NCBI GenBank assembly: GCA_941918925.1
Contig: OW799233.1
Coordinates: forward strand, 111,907,833 to 111,971,832
Source: Phyto melanocephala
Lineage: Eukaryota > Arthropoda > Insecta > Diptera > Rhinophoridae
DNA length: 64,000 nt
Direction of reading: 5' to 3'
The notes under the pieces: model-generated
Told to the model about the DNA's origin: nothing
Databases searched by the model: none
Seen by the model: only the letters and a program-made list of their open reading frames with translations
Position numbers and translations under genes: made by a program
In this document: positions 36,273 through 46,522 of the stretch, piece after piece
How positions within the stretch are numbered: position 1 is the stretch's first letter
How the letters are laid out: each line of letters begins with the position of its first letter

Positions 36273-37543
36273 ATAATTTTTTCAGGTGCCATGCATATCG
36301 CCGGGAGTATTTGATTATCTCCTAATTTCTATTCTTCACAGAGCACTAGCTAGCATAATATCAATTTAAATTTTTTTATGGGAAGCGTCGGTGTTTACGC
36401 GCATAGTGTGAACGCACCCATTGTTTGGCGGTCTTACACTAGTTTCGTTAAATTGATATACATATTTTGTATGTATCTATTAAAAAGCTCTGTTTGTGAT
36501 TATTATTATTTATTATTTCTACTCCTGAAAACCCCGAATTGTATGGTACGTACAAACCCCCGTTTTTTAAGAAAAAACAATAAAATCCAAATTTCTATAA
36601 TAATAAAAACTAATACCGATGTTTCTTATTATTTTTTTAAATTATTTCGAGGAAAACAGTCAGAGAATTGATAATATTGAAAGCGATGAGAATGATTTTG
36701 AAGCATCATATTCAGATGAATATATTTCCAGTAGCGATTTTATTGTTTCAAAAAAATTCATTAGTTCCTTTTTTCTTTACTTTTAAAAACAAAAATTCTA
36801 TTTTCATTTTTTAACATTTGAGGCAAATTATTGTATTCACGACTGCCCATAAATTCCACGCGCTGTTTTGTTGTTTCGAACCTACACCAAGAGATTCTTA
36901 AATTTCCATTATTTCTTGTATTTATCATATGATTACATCTCATAAAGTTTATAGTATGATGTCCAATATTGTGCAAACACTTAAAAACATATATTAGAAG
37001 TTGCATTTTGTAAATACCATGTATGGGTAAAACTGTTTGACATTTATCAATATATAGAGAAATAGTGGGATATGTTATTAGTAGATTATATACAACCTTT
37101 TGAAGCGACTTAAAGTCATTACTCTTTTTGTTACCATAACAAATGGTTAAATAACTCAAATGGCTATGAATTAAGGCATTATTAACTGAAAGTTTAGTAT
37201 CTTTATCAAACTTATTTTTTTGATTTATATAAAATACCAACAGCTTGAGCAGTTTTAGTTCTCAAAATTTGTAGGTGTTCATTCCAAACGAGATTATTTT
37301 GTAATATTATACCCAAGTATTTTATAGAGCTGGTTTCAACAACTTCACTACCATTAACATGTACTGAAAATGTGTTATTAGGACGGCTAGACTTAAATCT
37401 TAGTAACTGCGTTTCATTTGCATTTAAAACAAGTTTATTTACTTTGTACTAAAAAATAATTTTTTGTTCCTTTCTAATTCATCTCAAATAAAAGATGCTG
37501 TAAAATTCCCACAGTAGGAAAAAAATAATTTTTTCAGGTGCCA
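36273..37543. repeat. 19-bp direct repeats around a LINE fragment, with GC-rich flanks
   Basis: ATAATTTTTTCAGGTGCCA occurs at 36273-36291 and 37525-37543. Just outside are GC-rich blocks sharing GGCGGTACAC in opposite orientations (about 36249 and 37660). Between them, before the LINE fragment, the plus strand reads a short acidic run (IDNIESDENDFEASYSDEY) near 36670-36725. This could be an old transposon split by the LINE; the assignment is weak. Confidence 0.3.
36761..37450 (-). pseudogene. Non-LTR retrotransposon reverse transcriptase, C-terminal part
   Basis: The minus strand first reads NKLVLNANETQLLRFKSSR, HVNGSEVVETSSIKYLGI and NLVWNEHLQILRTKTAQAVG, the NxxKTxxMxF and IKYLGxxLD..L.W..HI blocks of LINE RTs. 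After a frameshift near 37235 it continues for 159 codons with NALIHSHLSYLTICYGNKKS, LPIHGIYKMQLLIYVFKCLH and SREYNNLPQ to a stop at 36761. The YxDD region is absent, so it is 5' truncated. The clade cannot be fixed by eye. Confidence 0.75.
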
Positions 37544-38527
37544 CAATAAAAAATTTATTCGCGTTACTGTAGTGCCACAAAAAATATATTCAATTGAATT
37601 CACATGCAGCAGTGCACCGCCGACGGTCAATAGGCACTCTAACCAAAGTTAGGTGTGTACCGCCACCACGGCGGTGCATAAGTAAACTCAATGTGCTAAT
37701 TCACAATTAACTTATTCTATCACATCTCTCATTATCAGGTTTTATTTATTTTTTATATATTGGTGAGCTTTTCAAAAAAAAATTTTTTACTCAGCGGTCG
37801 TCTATATGCTGGAATGCTTTTCAATCTACCTCAATTGTGTGACGAAATAACAAAAACTTATAACCGAAGCAATCATATTGCTAATTGATGTTCTCGAGTT
37901 TTTTCAAAAAATAATAATAATTTTTCAACATTGAAAAGTTTAAAACAAGTAAAGGACAAACCTTCTGTTTGCGTTTAGTAATTAACATATGACATATTCT
38001 GGGTCTGTTGTCACAGAATTATTAGCATTTGTAGTGATAATTTAAATATTGAATGACAACGACCCTAATATTCCAACAACTGAATCCACAAATGCAATGC
38101 ATCATTATTTGATTGAACTTAATAAGCAATTTAATACCTATAATATCTTTAAGGAATTTAATTTTTATATTTAAAATATTTTTACTACCCATTACAGTCT
38201 CACAAAAGTGCATTTCTCCCTTTAAATACTCCAACTGACAGCAATTAAGCCAAGTTTTCTTATAGCTTGCGAAGACTCTATAGACCAGCCAATAAATAAA
38301 GTGAATTTTACTACTTATACTTTCATTTTATATTTATATGCTTTTTATGGTTTAATTATATGTAAATGGTAATAACAATAACCAAGACAGAGCAATAAAA
38401 GCCACTATTAAATCATAAAATAAAAATTAAAATTAATGAAAATGCATGACTTAAAGTTGGAAACGCATTGCAAGGCATTAATATATTTTCAATATTTATA
38501 CAATAAAAGAAAAAAAATTATAAAAAA
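37451..38527. other. AT-rich stretch without recognisable genes
   Basis: Includes a GC-rich palindromic piece (ACCGCCACCACGGCGGTG) near 37658-37675. No coding signal was found. Confidence 0.45.
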
Positions 38528-38827
38528 CAAGTATGAGTGTTATTTTGGTAACACCGAATCAAATAATACCCTTTACCATCATATATATTGGTATAGTTAT
38601 CTTATTGTAACCGAGATTTCAAAACTAAGTTTTTTTCAAAAACAACTTCGATTTTGAATTTTTACATTATTAACTGTATTCTATAAGTCAAGCCCTTTCA
38701 TTTGATAACAATATAGATTATATATAAATATATGTATGCCATTTTATCTAAAATGTCATCTGAGATATCAAACTCTTTTATAGTTTACTGTATTCTACTG
38801 GTCAAGCTCTTTAATTTTATTCAAATA

Positions 38828-39391
38828 CTAGCCAAGCCCGGTGCGCATTGCTATGCCCCTTAATGAATAAAAATGAATTCTGAATTTTAACTGAATATAT
38901 TAAAAATAATATTTTATTGATTTTTATTGTAATGCAAGTGGGTATACAATATTTTTGATTTTTCCATTCGGTGTAAAAATGAACAAATTTTTTGGTGTTC
39001 CCATTCTGGAGCATGCGAAGTATAGCTGGCCATGTGAAAAGCAGGGATTTTCCAAATTCAATTCTGCAAGACGCAGAGATTGTCCTTGTGCTTTGAAAAT
39101 TGTAAAAGCGAAGGCTGAAACTGGAAACTGTAGTCGCTTAAAGTTGAAAAGCAAATCGGTGGGAACTATTGGAATGCGTGGAAAAAGCTGAAAATAATAA
39201 CTTATTTTTAATGGGGTGTCACTGCCCACTTTTCTAATTACGATTACGCCCACTTTTTTCCCTCTTAAATACTCCCTGGTATGTGTACAACAACTTGCCA
39301 AAGTTTGAGTCCGATCGGTTTTACAGTTTCGGAGTCTATAGCTAACACACACATACACACACAGACAGACAGAGTTTCACATTTATATATA
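38828..39391 (-). mobile_element. Helitron derivative retaining part of its helicase
   Basis: The minus-strand 3' end reads GGGCATAGCAATGCGCACCG then GGCTTGGCTAG, with T following (plus-strand A at 38827). The 5' part TATATATAAATGTGAAACTC lacks the usual TC and abuts the CTAG of the next Helitron, so the two are head-to-tail. The fragment carries the C-terminus of the Helitron helicase, which makes the superfamily assignment firm. It is inserted in a family A' element. Confidence 0.88.
38924..39200 (-). pseudogene. Helitron Rep-Hel helicase, C-terminal remnant
   Basis: The minus-strand frame gives FNFKRLQFPVSAFAFTIFKA, then QGQSLRLAELNLENPCFSHG, QLYFACSRMGTPKNLFIF and KIKNIVY. This aligns by eye with the last motifs of the PIF1-type helicase in Helitrons: FPVxxAFAxTINKxQGQ (motif V region), FSHGQLYVAxSR (motif VI with its arginine) and the final KNIVY. 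K is kept in FKAQGQS. The frame remains open for 144 codons (38924-39358), but its upstream 50 residues are non-homologous Helitron 5' sequence. The Rep domain and helicase motifs I-IV are deleted, so no activity is expected. Confidence 0.88.
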
Positions 39392-39889
39392 CTAGAAAAG
39401 CCCGGCGCGCGTTGCGACGCCCCATACTGAATAAAAATTCATTCCAAATTTAAATTGAATATCAAGTGCAAAAAGCTAAAAATTATAACTTATTTCTTAT
39501 GGGCGTAGCACTGCCCACTTTTCTAATCACGAAATTGTAAAATCATGAGAGGTCAATGTGTGTGCAAAGTTTTAGAAAATGGGTCCAGTGCAAGTATCTC
39601 AAAATAATATATTTTTTGTAATGGGCGTGGCACTGTCCACTTTTCCAATCACGAAATTGTGAAGTCATGACAGCTCAATATGTGTGAAAAGTTTCAGAAT
39701 AATCAGTCCAGTGCAAGTAGCTAAAAATTATAACTATTTGTTATGGGCGCGGGCACGCCCACTTTTTTCCATCCATTAACACTCCCTGGTATGTGTACAA
39801 CAACTTGCCAAAGTTTGAGTCCGATCGGTTTTACAGCTTCAGAGTCTATAGCTAAAACACAGACAGAGTTTCACTTTTATATATATAGA
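39392..39889 (-). mobile_element. Non-autonomous Helitron, head-to-tail partner
   Basis: Minus strand: TCTATATATATAAAAGTGAA at 39889 through to GGGGCGTCGCAACGCGCGCC, GGGCTTTT and CTAG at 39392. It shares 5' and 3' sequence with 38828-39391 and 61638-62017 (CCGATCGGACTCAAACTTTG, ACACATACCAGGGAGTG, AAAGTGGGC...GCCCA). It lacks the helicase remnant and contains two GGCGTGGCACTG-type internal repeats. The plus-strand base after it is A rather than T, so the tandem junction is not two independent perfect A/T insertions. Confidence 0.82.
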
Positions 39890-40563
39890 AGAAGAAGATA
39901 GATATAGATTGAAGGGGTTGAAGTGGATAAATCCATAAATACTCTATTGTTTTCATATATTTGCCATTTAGATTTGCCATTAATTTTCTCATAACTAACT
40001 GTGTTCTACTGGTCAAGGCCTTTCATGTCGTACCGTTATTGAGGAGGTTGAAGTAAGTAACTTTTTAAATACTTAATTTAAAGTATGTATATGAAAATAT
40101 TCTATTTTGTTGTGGGGACATTATTAATTCAAAAATTTTTTAAAGTATTTTCCAATTTGCTAGTCAAGTCCTTTTATCGGATGACCAGATTGTCTATATC
40201 TCTTTCTATTTTAGGAAAAACACTGAAGTAGTTAAATTTTAAAAAATTTAGTTTTGTGGTAAAAATATTGAAAAAAGAACACATAGAGGCAGCAATGTTT
40301 ATTACGCATATATCAGGAGGTGACGAAACGATTATGCTAACATTCAAAGTGATTCACTACCAAGGATTTTCAATTTAGATTTATGCAGAATATGAGTTGA
40401 CTTAAGACAACACACGATCAGAAGGAGAGACAGACATTGCTTAATCGACTACTCAAGCTTTCAGAAAATATTTTTTTGACGTCAGAAGTGAATATTGTAA
40501 AAATTGTAAATGGAATTCCAAAGTTATAAATGCTCTTGGCACCACTGCTAAAGTGTATAAAAA

Positions 40564-41813
40564 AGAAAACGATGTATAAAAGTATGTTAAGTTAAAGTTA
40601 AATTGTGTAATCATATTTTGATTTAAAACATGAAATAAAAAATTTATTTAAATTTTTTATGTCGTGTGTGTAATTGTTTGTATTTAAGTGCGAGGTTTTA
40701 TTGACTTTAACTCAATAAATTTGAATTTAATTTACGTTAAGCAACATTTTTTATTTAATATTTCGCACAGAATTTTTCTTTAACTGAAGCGTATGAATTA
40801 TATGTATTTAACTGAACGAATTATTAAGTTTTTAATACATACATGTGCATCAGGTAAGGAAAAAAATAGTCCGATGTAAATAATATTTTTACAACTTCTA
40901 GGACAAAAATGCAATGAAATCCATTTAAATAGCAAATAAGGGGGCTCAGATTTTACCAAAATATTTTTTATACACAAGCTTTGTTTGGTATTAAAAGAAG
41001 ATCAGAATATTAGAAAGAGAGTTATAGCTCGTTATGGAAGAGTAGATATGTCAAAAAAATCATCTCCTTCCAACATCGAATAAAATGCCATGGACTCTAT
41101 ATTAAAATGTCTAAGTTGAGTTTATTTTTAAAAACCAAATAAACATTGACAACAACTTTAACGCACTATAAGCAAATAAATTTATTTTTTTGATAGTTAC
41201 TGCTGTCAAACAGCATTGTTATTTTGCTTACTTAGCAGCACTTTCATTTAACATAAAAATGTATGAATTAATATGTTCATATATTTTTTATAATTATATA
41301 TCCATGTTAAATTCAAATTAACATTTAACATTTTGTTTCACTTAAATACATAAGTAAATATAAGAAATTTCAATATTTTATCAATCAAAACAACAGCCGA
41401 AGGTTTGTGTCCACACTGAAACAGCAGCATAGTTTGTGTTCACGCTACAAACTCAAACACTCAACCAAACACCACACATATGTTTAAGTGTATGTGTTTA
41501 AACAATTTTCATTTGAGAAATTGAAATATTAGGAAGATATCAATCAATATGAAATGTATATCAAACGAAAGATAACATCTTCATTTACCTAAAAAAAAAT
41601 TTTTAAAACAAGTTATCTCGCCGTTTCCTCATAATCAACGACATGACTCCTTATACCGTAAGGTAAGACATATTCTGCGCCAAAACTCAACAAATTTAGA
41701 CGATATTTACCACTTATTATATCAAAATTCAAAATTAAAGCCGCCCTCAGAAGTAGTAAAACAAAATGGAGCTTAAGATTTAATATGAAATTTAGGCTAA
41801 GCTACGAAGTGGT
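40564..41813. other. AT-rich stretch with a family B fragment (40925-41112)
   Basis: Between 40925 and 41112 the sequence matches the family B minus-strand interior: AGCTTTGTTTGGTATTAAAA, GAGTTATAGCTCG and CATCGAATAAAATGCCATGG, with no termini. The remainder shows nothing recognisable. Confidence 0.6.
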
Positions 41814-42200
41814 TTTTAAATTCTCATTAACAAAATGAGAATTCAAAAATAAAACAAAAAACTATAAAAAACTTTTTCAAAAACCCAACCAACAATTTTT
41901 TAATTTTAATTTATTTTATTTTTCTAATCCCTTTATTATTATTATATTATTATATTATATTATTATTGAAAAAATATGGGAGCATATCCCGAATAATTTA
42001 GTAAATTATCTAATAAAAGATTTTATTTTTCGGTTGCCCTTATAAGCATTTAGTGTTAACCAATGGTTAGCCAAATGTTAAAGTGATTAGAAAAATAAAA
42101 TAAATTAAAATTGAAAAATTGTTGGTTGGGTTTTTGAAAAAGTTTTTTATAGTTTTTTTTTTTATTTTTGAATCCTCATTTTGTTAATGAGAATTTAAAA
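41814..42200. repeat. Long inverted repeat, about 118-bp arms, 151-bp spacer
   Basis: The left arm (41814-41931) and right arm (42083-42200) are near-perfect reverse complements. Both carry TTCTCATTAACAAAATGAG, AACTATAAAAAACTTTTTC, AAAAACCCAACCAACAAT and TTATTTTATTTTTCTAAT in order. The transcript would fold into a hairpin of over 100 bp. A block of the spacer (GGGAGCATATCCCGAATAAT) recurs directly downstream at about 42335 as GGGAACATATCCCGAATAAT, so part of the unit is also directly duplicated. A foldback-type element or hairpin-RNA source is possible; no TIR-type target duplication was found. Confidence 0.85.
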
Positions 42201-42789
42201 ATATAACTTATAAAAATATTAAACTTTTTCAAGAATTTGGGTAAAGGTTTACTGATGATCTGGCATAAGCACCAGTGAAATGCATATAAACCAGCTTAAG
42301 CCCAACAACCTAATAAATATTATTGAAAAATTATGGGAACATATCCCGAATAATTTGGAAAATTTTAAGCAATTTTTAGAAATTATGATGATATGGCTAG
42401 TTTCAAATGCGTAAGCTATAGCAAACACTTTCCTTTTATGTGACTTGCCACGCTTAGTGTTTCATTTATTAAAGTAATGAATTAAAAATCGTACTTTGTT
42501 AAATTATAGGGCCTTAGTTAAGAAAGCAGTATTGGTTGTGAGCACCAGAATTTTCGCAATCATATATTTAAATTTGATTATAAATGAGGGAGCTGAAAGC
42601 TAAGAGACTCGTCCAACCCAAACACTCGGATACCCATGTGGCCTATTGTGTTGTAGGGTGGTTGTAAAATTAGAATTCCGTTGTTGTGTCTACACAAATT
42701 TGTTTTGGAATATTAATAAAAAGTCAGGACTAGGCGACTAATATTTTTGCAATAACAATTTTATAATCAAAAAGGAAAATGTAAGATTA
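42201..42789. other. Non-coding spacer before the LINE
   Basis: No gene is seen. Contains the second copy of the spacer block of the inverted repeat (about 42320-42362). Confidence 0.45.
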
Positions 42790-44165
42790 CAAAATTTAAC
42801 TTATACTGGCTATACGATTCTGTTGTCGGACCAATTCTTTATTACTGGGCGCCAGTCTGGTGGGTTGCGCTGGAGAAGAGAAACCACCAGGACAGATTCG
42901 AACGTATTATGAGAATGGCTGCGATTATGATAACAGGAGCTCTTAGGAACACCCCATCTAAGGCACTGTTCACTATGTTGAACTGGTTACCACCAGACAT
43001 CCTGGCTAAGCAGATGGCTGCGGACACCACACTGAGGCTGAATGCCACAAGGGCATGAAAGTATGTAAATTATGGGCATGCAAGACTTTTGGGCATGATC
43101 AATATTGCTTCTCCCATTGATTACAAGGTACCTGAACCAGTATGCGATCCGGGTTTCGTAACGAATATACCGGATAATCCGAATACGACAATGGCCTCCG
43201 ACCTCCGGAGAATGCTATCCAGATATTTACTGATGGATCGAAATCACATGCTGGAACTGGATGTGGTATCTTCTCGATCCAGTTGGGTTTGGAATTGTCC
43301 CTGAGGCTACCAGATCACTGTAGCGCGATACAGGCCGAATTAATGGCTATTTGGATAGCCGCGGAACAGATTCAGTATCATGGAATATCTGGCAGGGATA
43401 TTCATATATTTACTGACAGCAAGGCGGCTATTAAATCCCTGGAAAGTGTGTACAGCACATCGAAAATTGCCCAGGAATGCCGGATGTCTCTTGATGAGAT
43501 AGCGAGACATTCGACGGTTACCCTTGAGTGGGTTCCAGGACATGGGGATATTAATGGTAATAATAGAGCTGATGCACTTGCAAAAGTCGGTACTACCTAA
43601 GATTCGGTTGAATCCAGTTGTACTTTGGGTATTTCCTTATCGAAGGGTAAGCAGCTGATCTCGCTTCGATTCTATTTGGATGCCAGGGAAAGATGGGTGA
43701 GAGAACCCACTTGCTTGGAAGCCAGAAAGATCTGGCCTGACATGGATGCGCAGAGGACGCAATATGTGGTGAATATGCCCCGAATCCACCTTGGAAACCT
43801 CATAGCGGTCATTACCAAACACTGGCCTATAGATACACATGCGAAAAGGCTAAATATCCCTTTCAACGGCTTCTGCAGAAGTTGTGATAACGAGGAAGAG
43901 GAGGAGACAACTGAACATCTTCTCTTTGTCCTGCATTCGGGGATATAAAACACCAGATTCTAGGTCAGCGAATACTTGAAAGTTAAACTTGTCTTTCCGC
44001 AGTTGATCCTTTATAAACAGGACAGGATGGCTGAGAAACGACGGCCAGAGGACATAGATGAACGGGCGTTGGTGCCTACGGTATCACAACGGGACCCTCG
44101 GAGGACTCAAGTGAGCTATGCCTTCGGGCGTCTGTCGAATCTAACCTAACCTAACCTAACCTAAG
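42790..44165 (+). pseudogene. LINE 3' part with RNase H domain and CCTAA tail
   Basis: The plus strand encodes LYDSVVGPILYYWAPVWW, RFERIMRMAAIMITGALRNT, then ALFTMLNWLPPDILAKQMAA and LRLNATRA, the RT C-terminal segment of LINEs with an RNase H. From 43223 an RNase H domain follows with all four acidic residues: IFTDGSKSHAGTG (D), AIQAELMAIW (E), IHIFTDSKAAI (D) and NGNNRADALAK (D). A C-terminal CxxC-type finger follows (FCRSCDNEEEEETTEHLLF). Several frameshifts and a stop at 43598 kill it. The 3' UTR ends in (CTAAC)n, 44141-44164. 5' truncated; I/LOA-R1-like group by RNase H, exact clade uncertain. Confidence 0.85.
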
Positions 44166-46344
44166 ATTTAACCCATTTAATTGGAAAAGAAATTAGTTGC
44201 TTCTATTGTGGCAACCGAAATAATTAACACTACAATGATTCTCGAACTTTAGTTGTTAAAGTCGTAATTATTCGGTTTTGATTGCCATTAGCAAATACAG
44301 TGTTCGAACTTATTTTAAAAATTTTCATTAATCAGTATTTAAAACTTTGTATAAATAGTTGATATTGTGTCTCGGAAATCTAAGTATCCATAATAAATAA
44401 AATCAGGCCAATATAATAATATATTAAAGCCAAAGGACAGTATTTTCAAAGAACGATAATCATTTCAAGTATATCAATATAATCTTGAACCGTTATATTA
44501 GAATGTATAATGTCAAAGTGCTTAGCTTCTAAGTATATTCTTAGTACTGTGCTATGTTGCAGGAAGGATGAAATTTACATTTTAAAAAGTTTTATTGATT
44601 TTGATGAACTAGCTTCTAGTTGATCTGGCTAGGGTTTTCAGGTTACTTTAAAAGCACCATACCCACAATTTCGATTCCGTTAAAATGATCAGAATGAATG
44701 AAAAATCCTTTAGTATTTTAATTTGCTAAATATATAGAATAATCAAATGGAGAGTTTCTTGCTTACTGTAAATTAAACGAATAACGTTAAACATTTACTA
44801 TGGCTTTTTGTTGTTTCGGATTCTATTCACTTTTCTCCAGTACAAAGCTTGACAGTGAAATATAAAGTCTTTAAATTTTTTTTTTTCAACTTTAATACAA
44901 TTTTTAAAGCTACCGAATTTCTGCGAGTGTAATATTTGTTTGCTTTCATAATCTATTTAATTGACACTTTATTTGTTTGTAAAACCACACAATAGCAGTG
45001 GAGTATATACAAAATGCACAAAAACTATGCAACTAGCATAATGATATCAAAATATCTGTATTTAATTAAATTGAATAACTTTATTGTATTTATATTTATT
45101 AACAAAATTCATAGTTATTATGTAAATTTTATCTTTTTATATTTAAACCAAATCATATACAAGATATTGTTTTGCGTTATTGGATGCTTTTTATTTTATT
45201 TATATTAAAATTATAATTCTGCACTGCATTAAGCAAAAATTAATTTTTAAGGCTTATTTTATCGATATAAAATTTAATAATTATAACAATTGAAAAAATT
45301 TTAATATTTTTTTTTTACATATTTAAATTTGTTTATAAGTAATGAGAAAAATTTCTGCAATATGATTATGTTACATTTACACAAGTTTAAATCATGTTTA
45401 ATTAATATTTAAAAACTCTATATTTATGTTTGGCCAAGTTTTTGGTAGACTGCAACCATTGTTTTAAATTTCGAAATTTAATAACAAAAATTATTTGCAA
45501 TTAATATAACTAAATGGTTATAAAATTTCCATTAAAATTGTGCATTTTTAAATAAAGCAAATTTAATTTTGAATAGAAATTTGGCATAATTTTTTAAATA
45601 GAATGTAATTAAAACGCAAATACACAATAAAAAAAAATTGTTAGACATAACAATAGAAGAGAATTCGTGGAAACTTAAAACAATAATTAAATTTGTTGGT
45701 AAACGGTTATTAAATTGCATTATTAATGCAGTTGAAATTTCAGTAGGGTCTTTGTGGGTGATTCACTTGGTGCTAGTGTCCCAAATATAGGACGAGTCAA
45801 ACATCATAATGGGGTTTTAAATTAATTTACGTCCTTGTTAACATATTTTATTTGTTTGTTTTCCAAATTATTAAATAACATCTAGAGAATAAATGACTGA
45901 GAGATTTTTAAATGAACAATGAAGCAGCTCAATAGAATTCTATTATCTAAATCAGAGGTCACTGGTTTAAAGCAAAGAGCATATCGTTGAAATTTCAATA
46001 TCTTAATTATTTCTTCTAAATCAATGCATCGATGCTTAGTTTGATTTTAAGACCAACTGGACAACTAAGTGATATACCACGTTTCATTCGTCTTAACAAA
46101 ACATCAGAAAGAGCTACCATAAAGTGTTTTGCTCATCTAGGAATGGCCGGTATGTTACTATATCTCATGTAAAAAAAAAGATTTACTAGACTACATTATA
46201 TTTTTAAAATTTGGAGAAAAGCTTAAGTTGTGGTAAATTTCGTTCTCACTTACTTATGAATAAGTATGATATGTTTGATTTACAAAATCAATTACATATA
46301 TACTTGTGAATTAAATAGCTGGTATTTACATCCAACACTTGGAC
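44166..46344. other. AT-rich stretch without recognisable genes
   Basis: No transposon ends or coding signals were found. Open frames here are Phe/Ile/Tyr/Asn-rich chance frames. Confidence 0.5.
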
Positions 46345-46419
46345 ATTCCGATCAAAGAGTGCTGATGATGAAACCGTAGCTGGTTTCGAAAATACATTCC
46401 ACTCGGCTGGTGTCGGGAT
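46345..46419 (+). ncRNA. Hammerhead-ribozyme-like module, copy 1
   Basis: Candidate type I hammerhead. Stem I: ATTCCGA (46345-46351) pairs with TCGGGAT (46413-46419), and after an internal loop GAGTG (46357-46361) pairs with CACTC (46400-46404). Core CTGATGA is at 46362-46368. Stem II: GAAACC (46370-46375) with GGTTTC (46382-46387), loop GTAGCT. GAAA is at 46388-46391. A tiny stem III (AAT/ATT around AC) leads to the UUC triplet at 46397-46399, directly before CACTC, the expected cleavage position. The one deviation is an unpaired U (46369) before stem II. A similar module is at 14516-14583. Confidence 0.55.
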
Positions 46420-46522
46420 AAAAACTTACTTTTCCAAGTTTATTCTTTCATTATCGCAAATAAAAAATTTTAATGAACTTAAGCCAGTTTGTCTATGAAA
46501 TATCGACAAATCTTAAGAAAAC

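Larger units (their letters stand above)
38528..40563 (+). mobile_element. Interspersed element family A' interrupted by two Helitrons
   Basis: The start CAAGTATGAGTGTTATTTTG contains the palindrome TGTTATTTTGGTAACA, followed by AATACCCTTTACC. The end, after ATTGCTTAATCGACT, TTCAGAAAATATTTTTTTGA and a GAATTCCAAAG block, is AAAGTGTATAAAAAAG. This order parallels family A, with diverged sequence. Four degenerate internal blocks contain TTCTACTGGTCAAG-like and CCTTTCAT-like motifs (about 38675, 38785, 40000 and 40155). The Helitron pair 38828-39889 sits between the second and third. No coding. Confidence 0.65.

Noticed and set aside
38955..39191. Plus-strand 78-codon frame
   Set aside because: Shadow of the Helitron helicase remnant on the minus strand.
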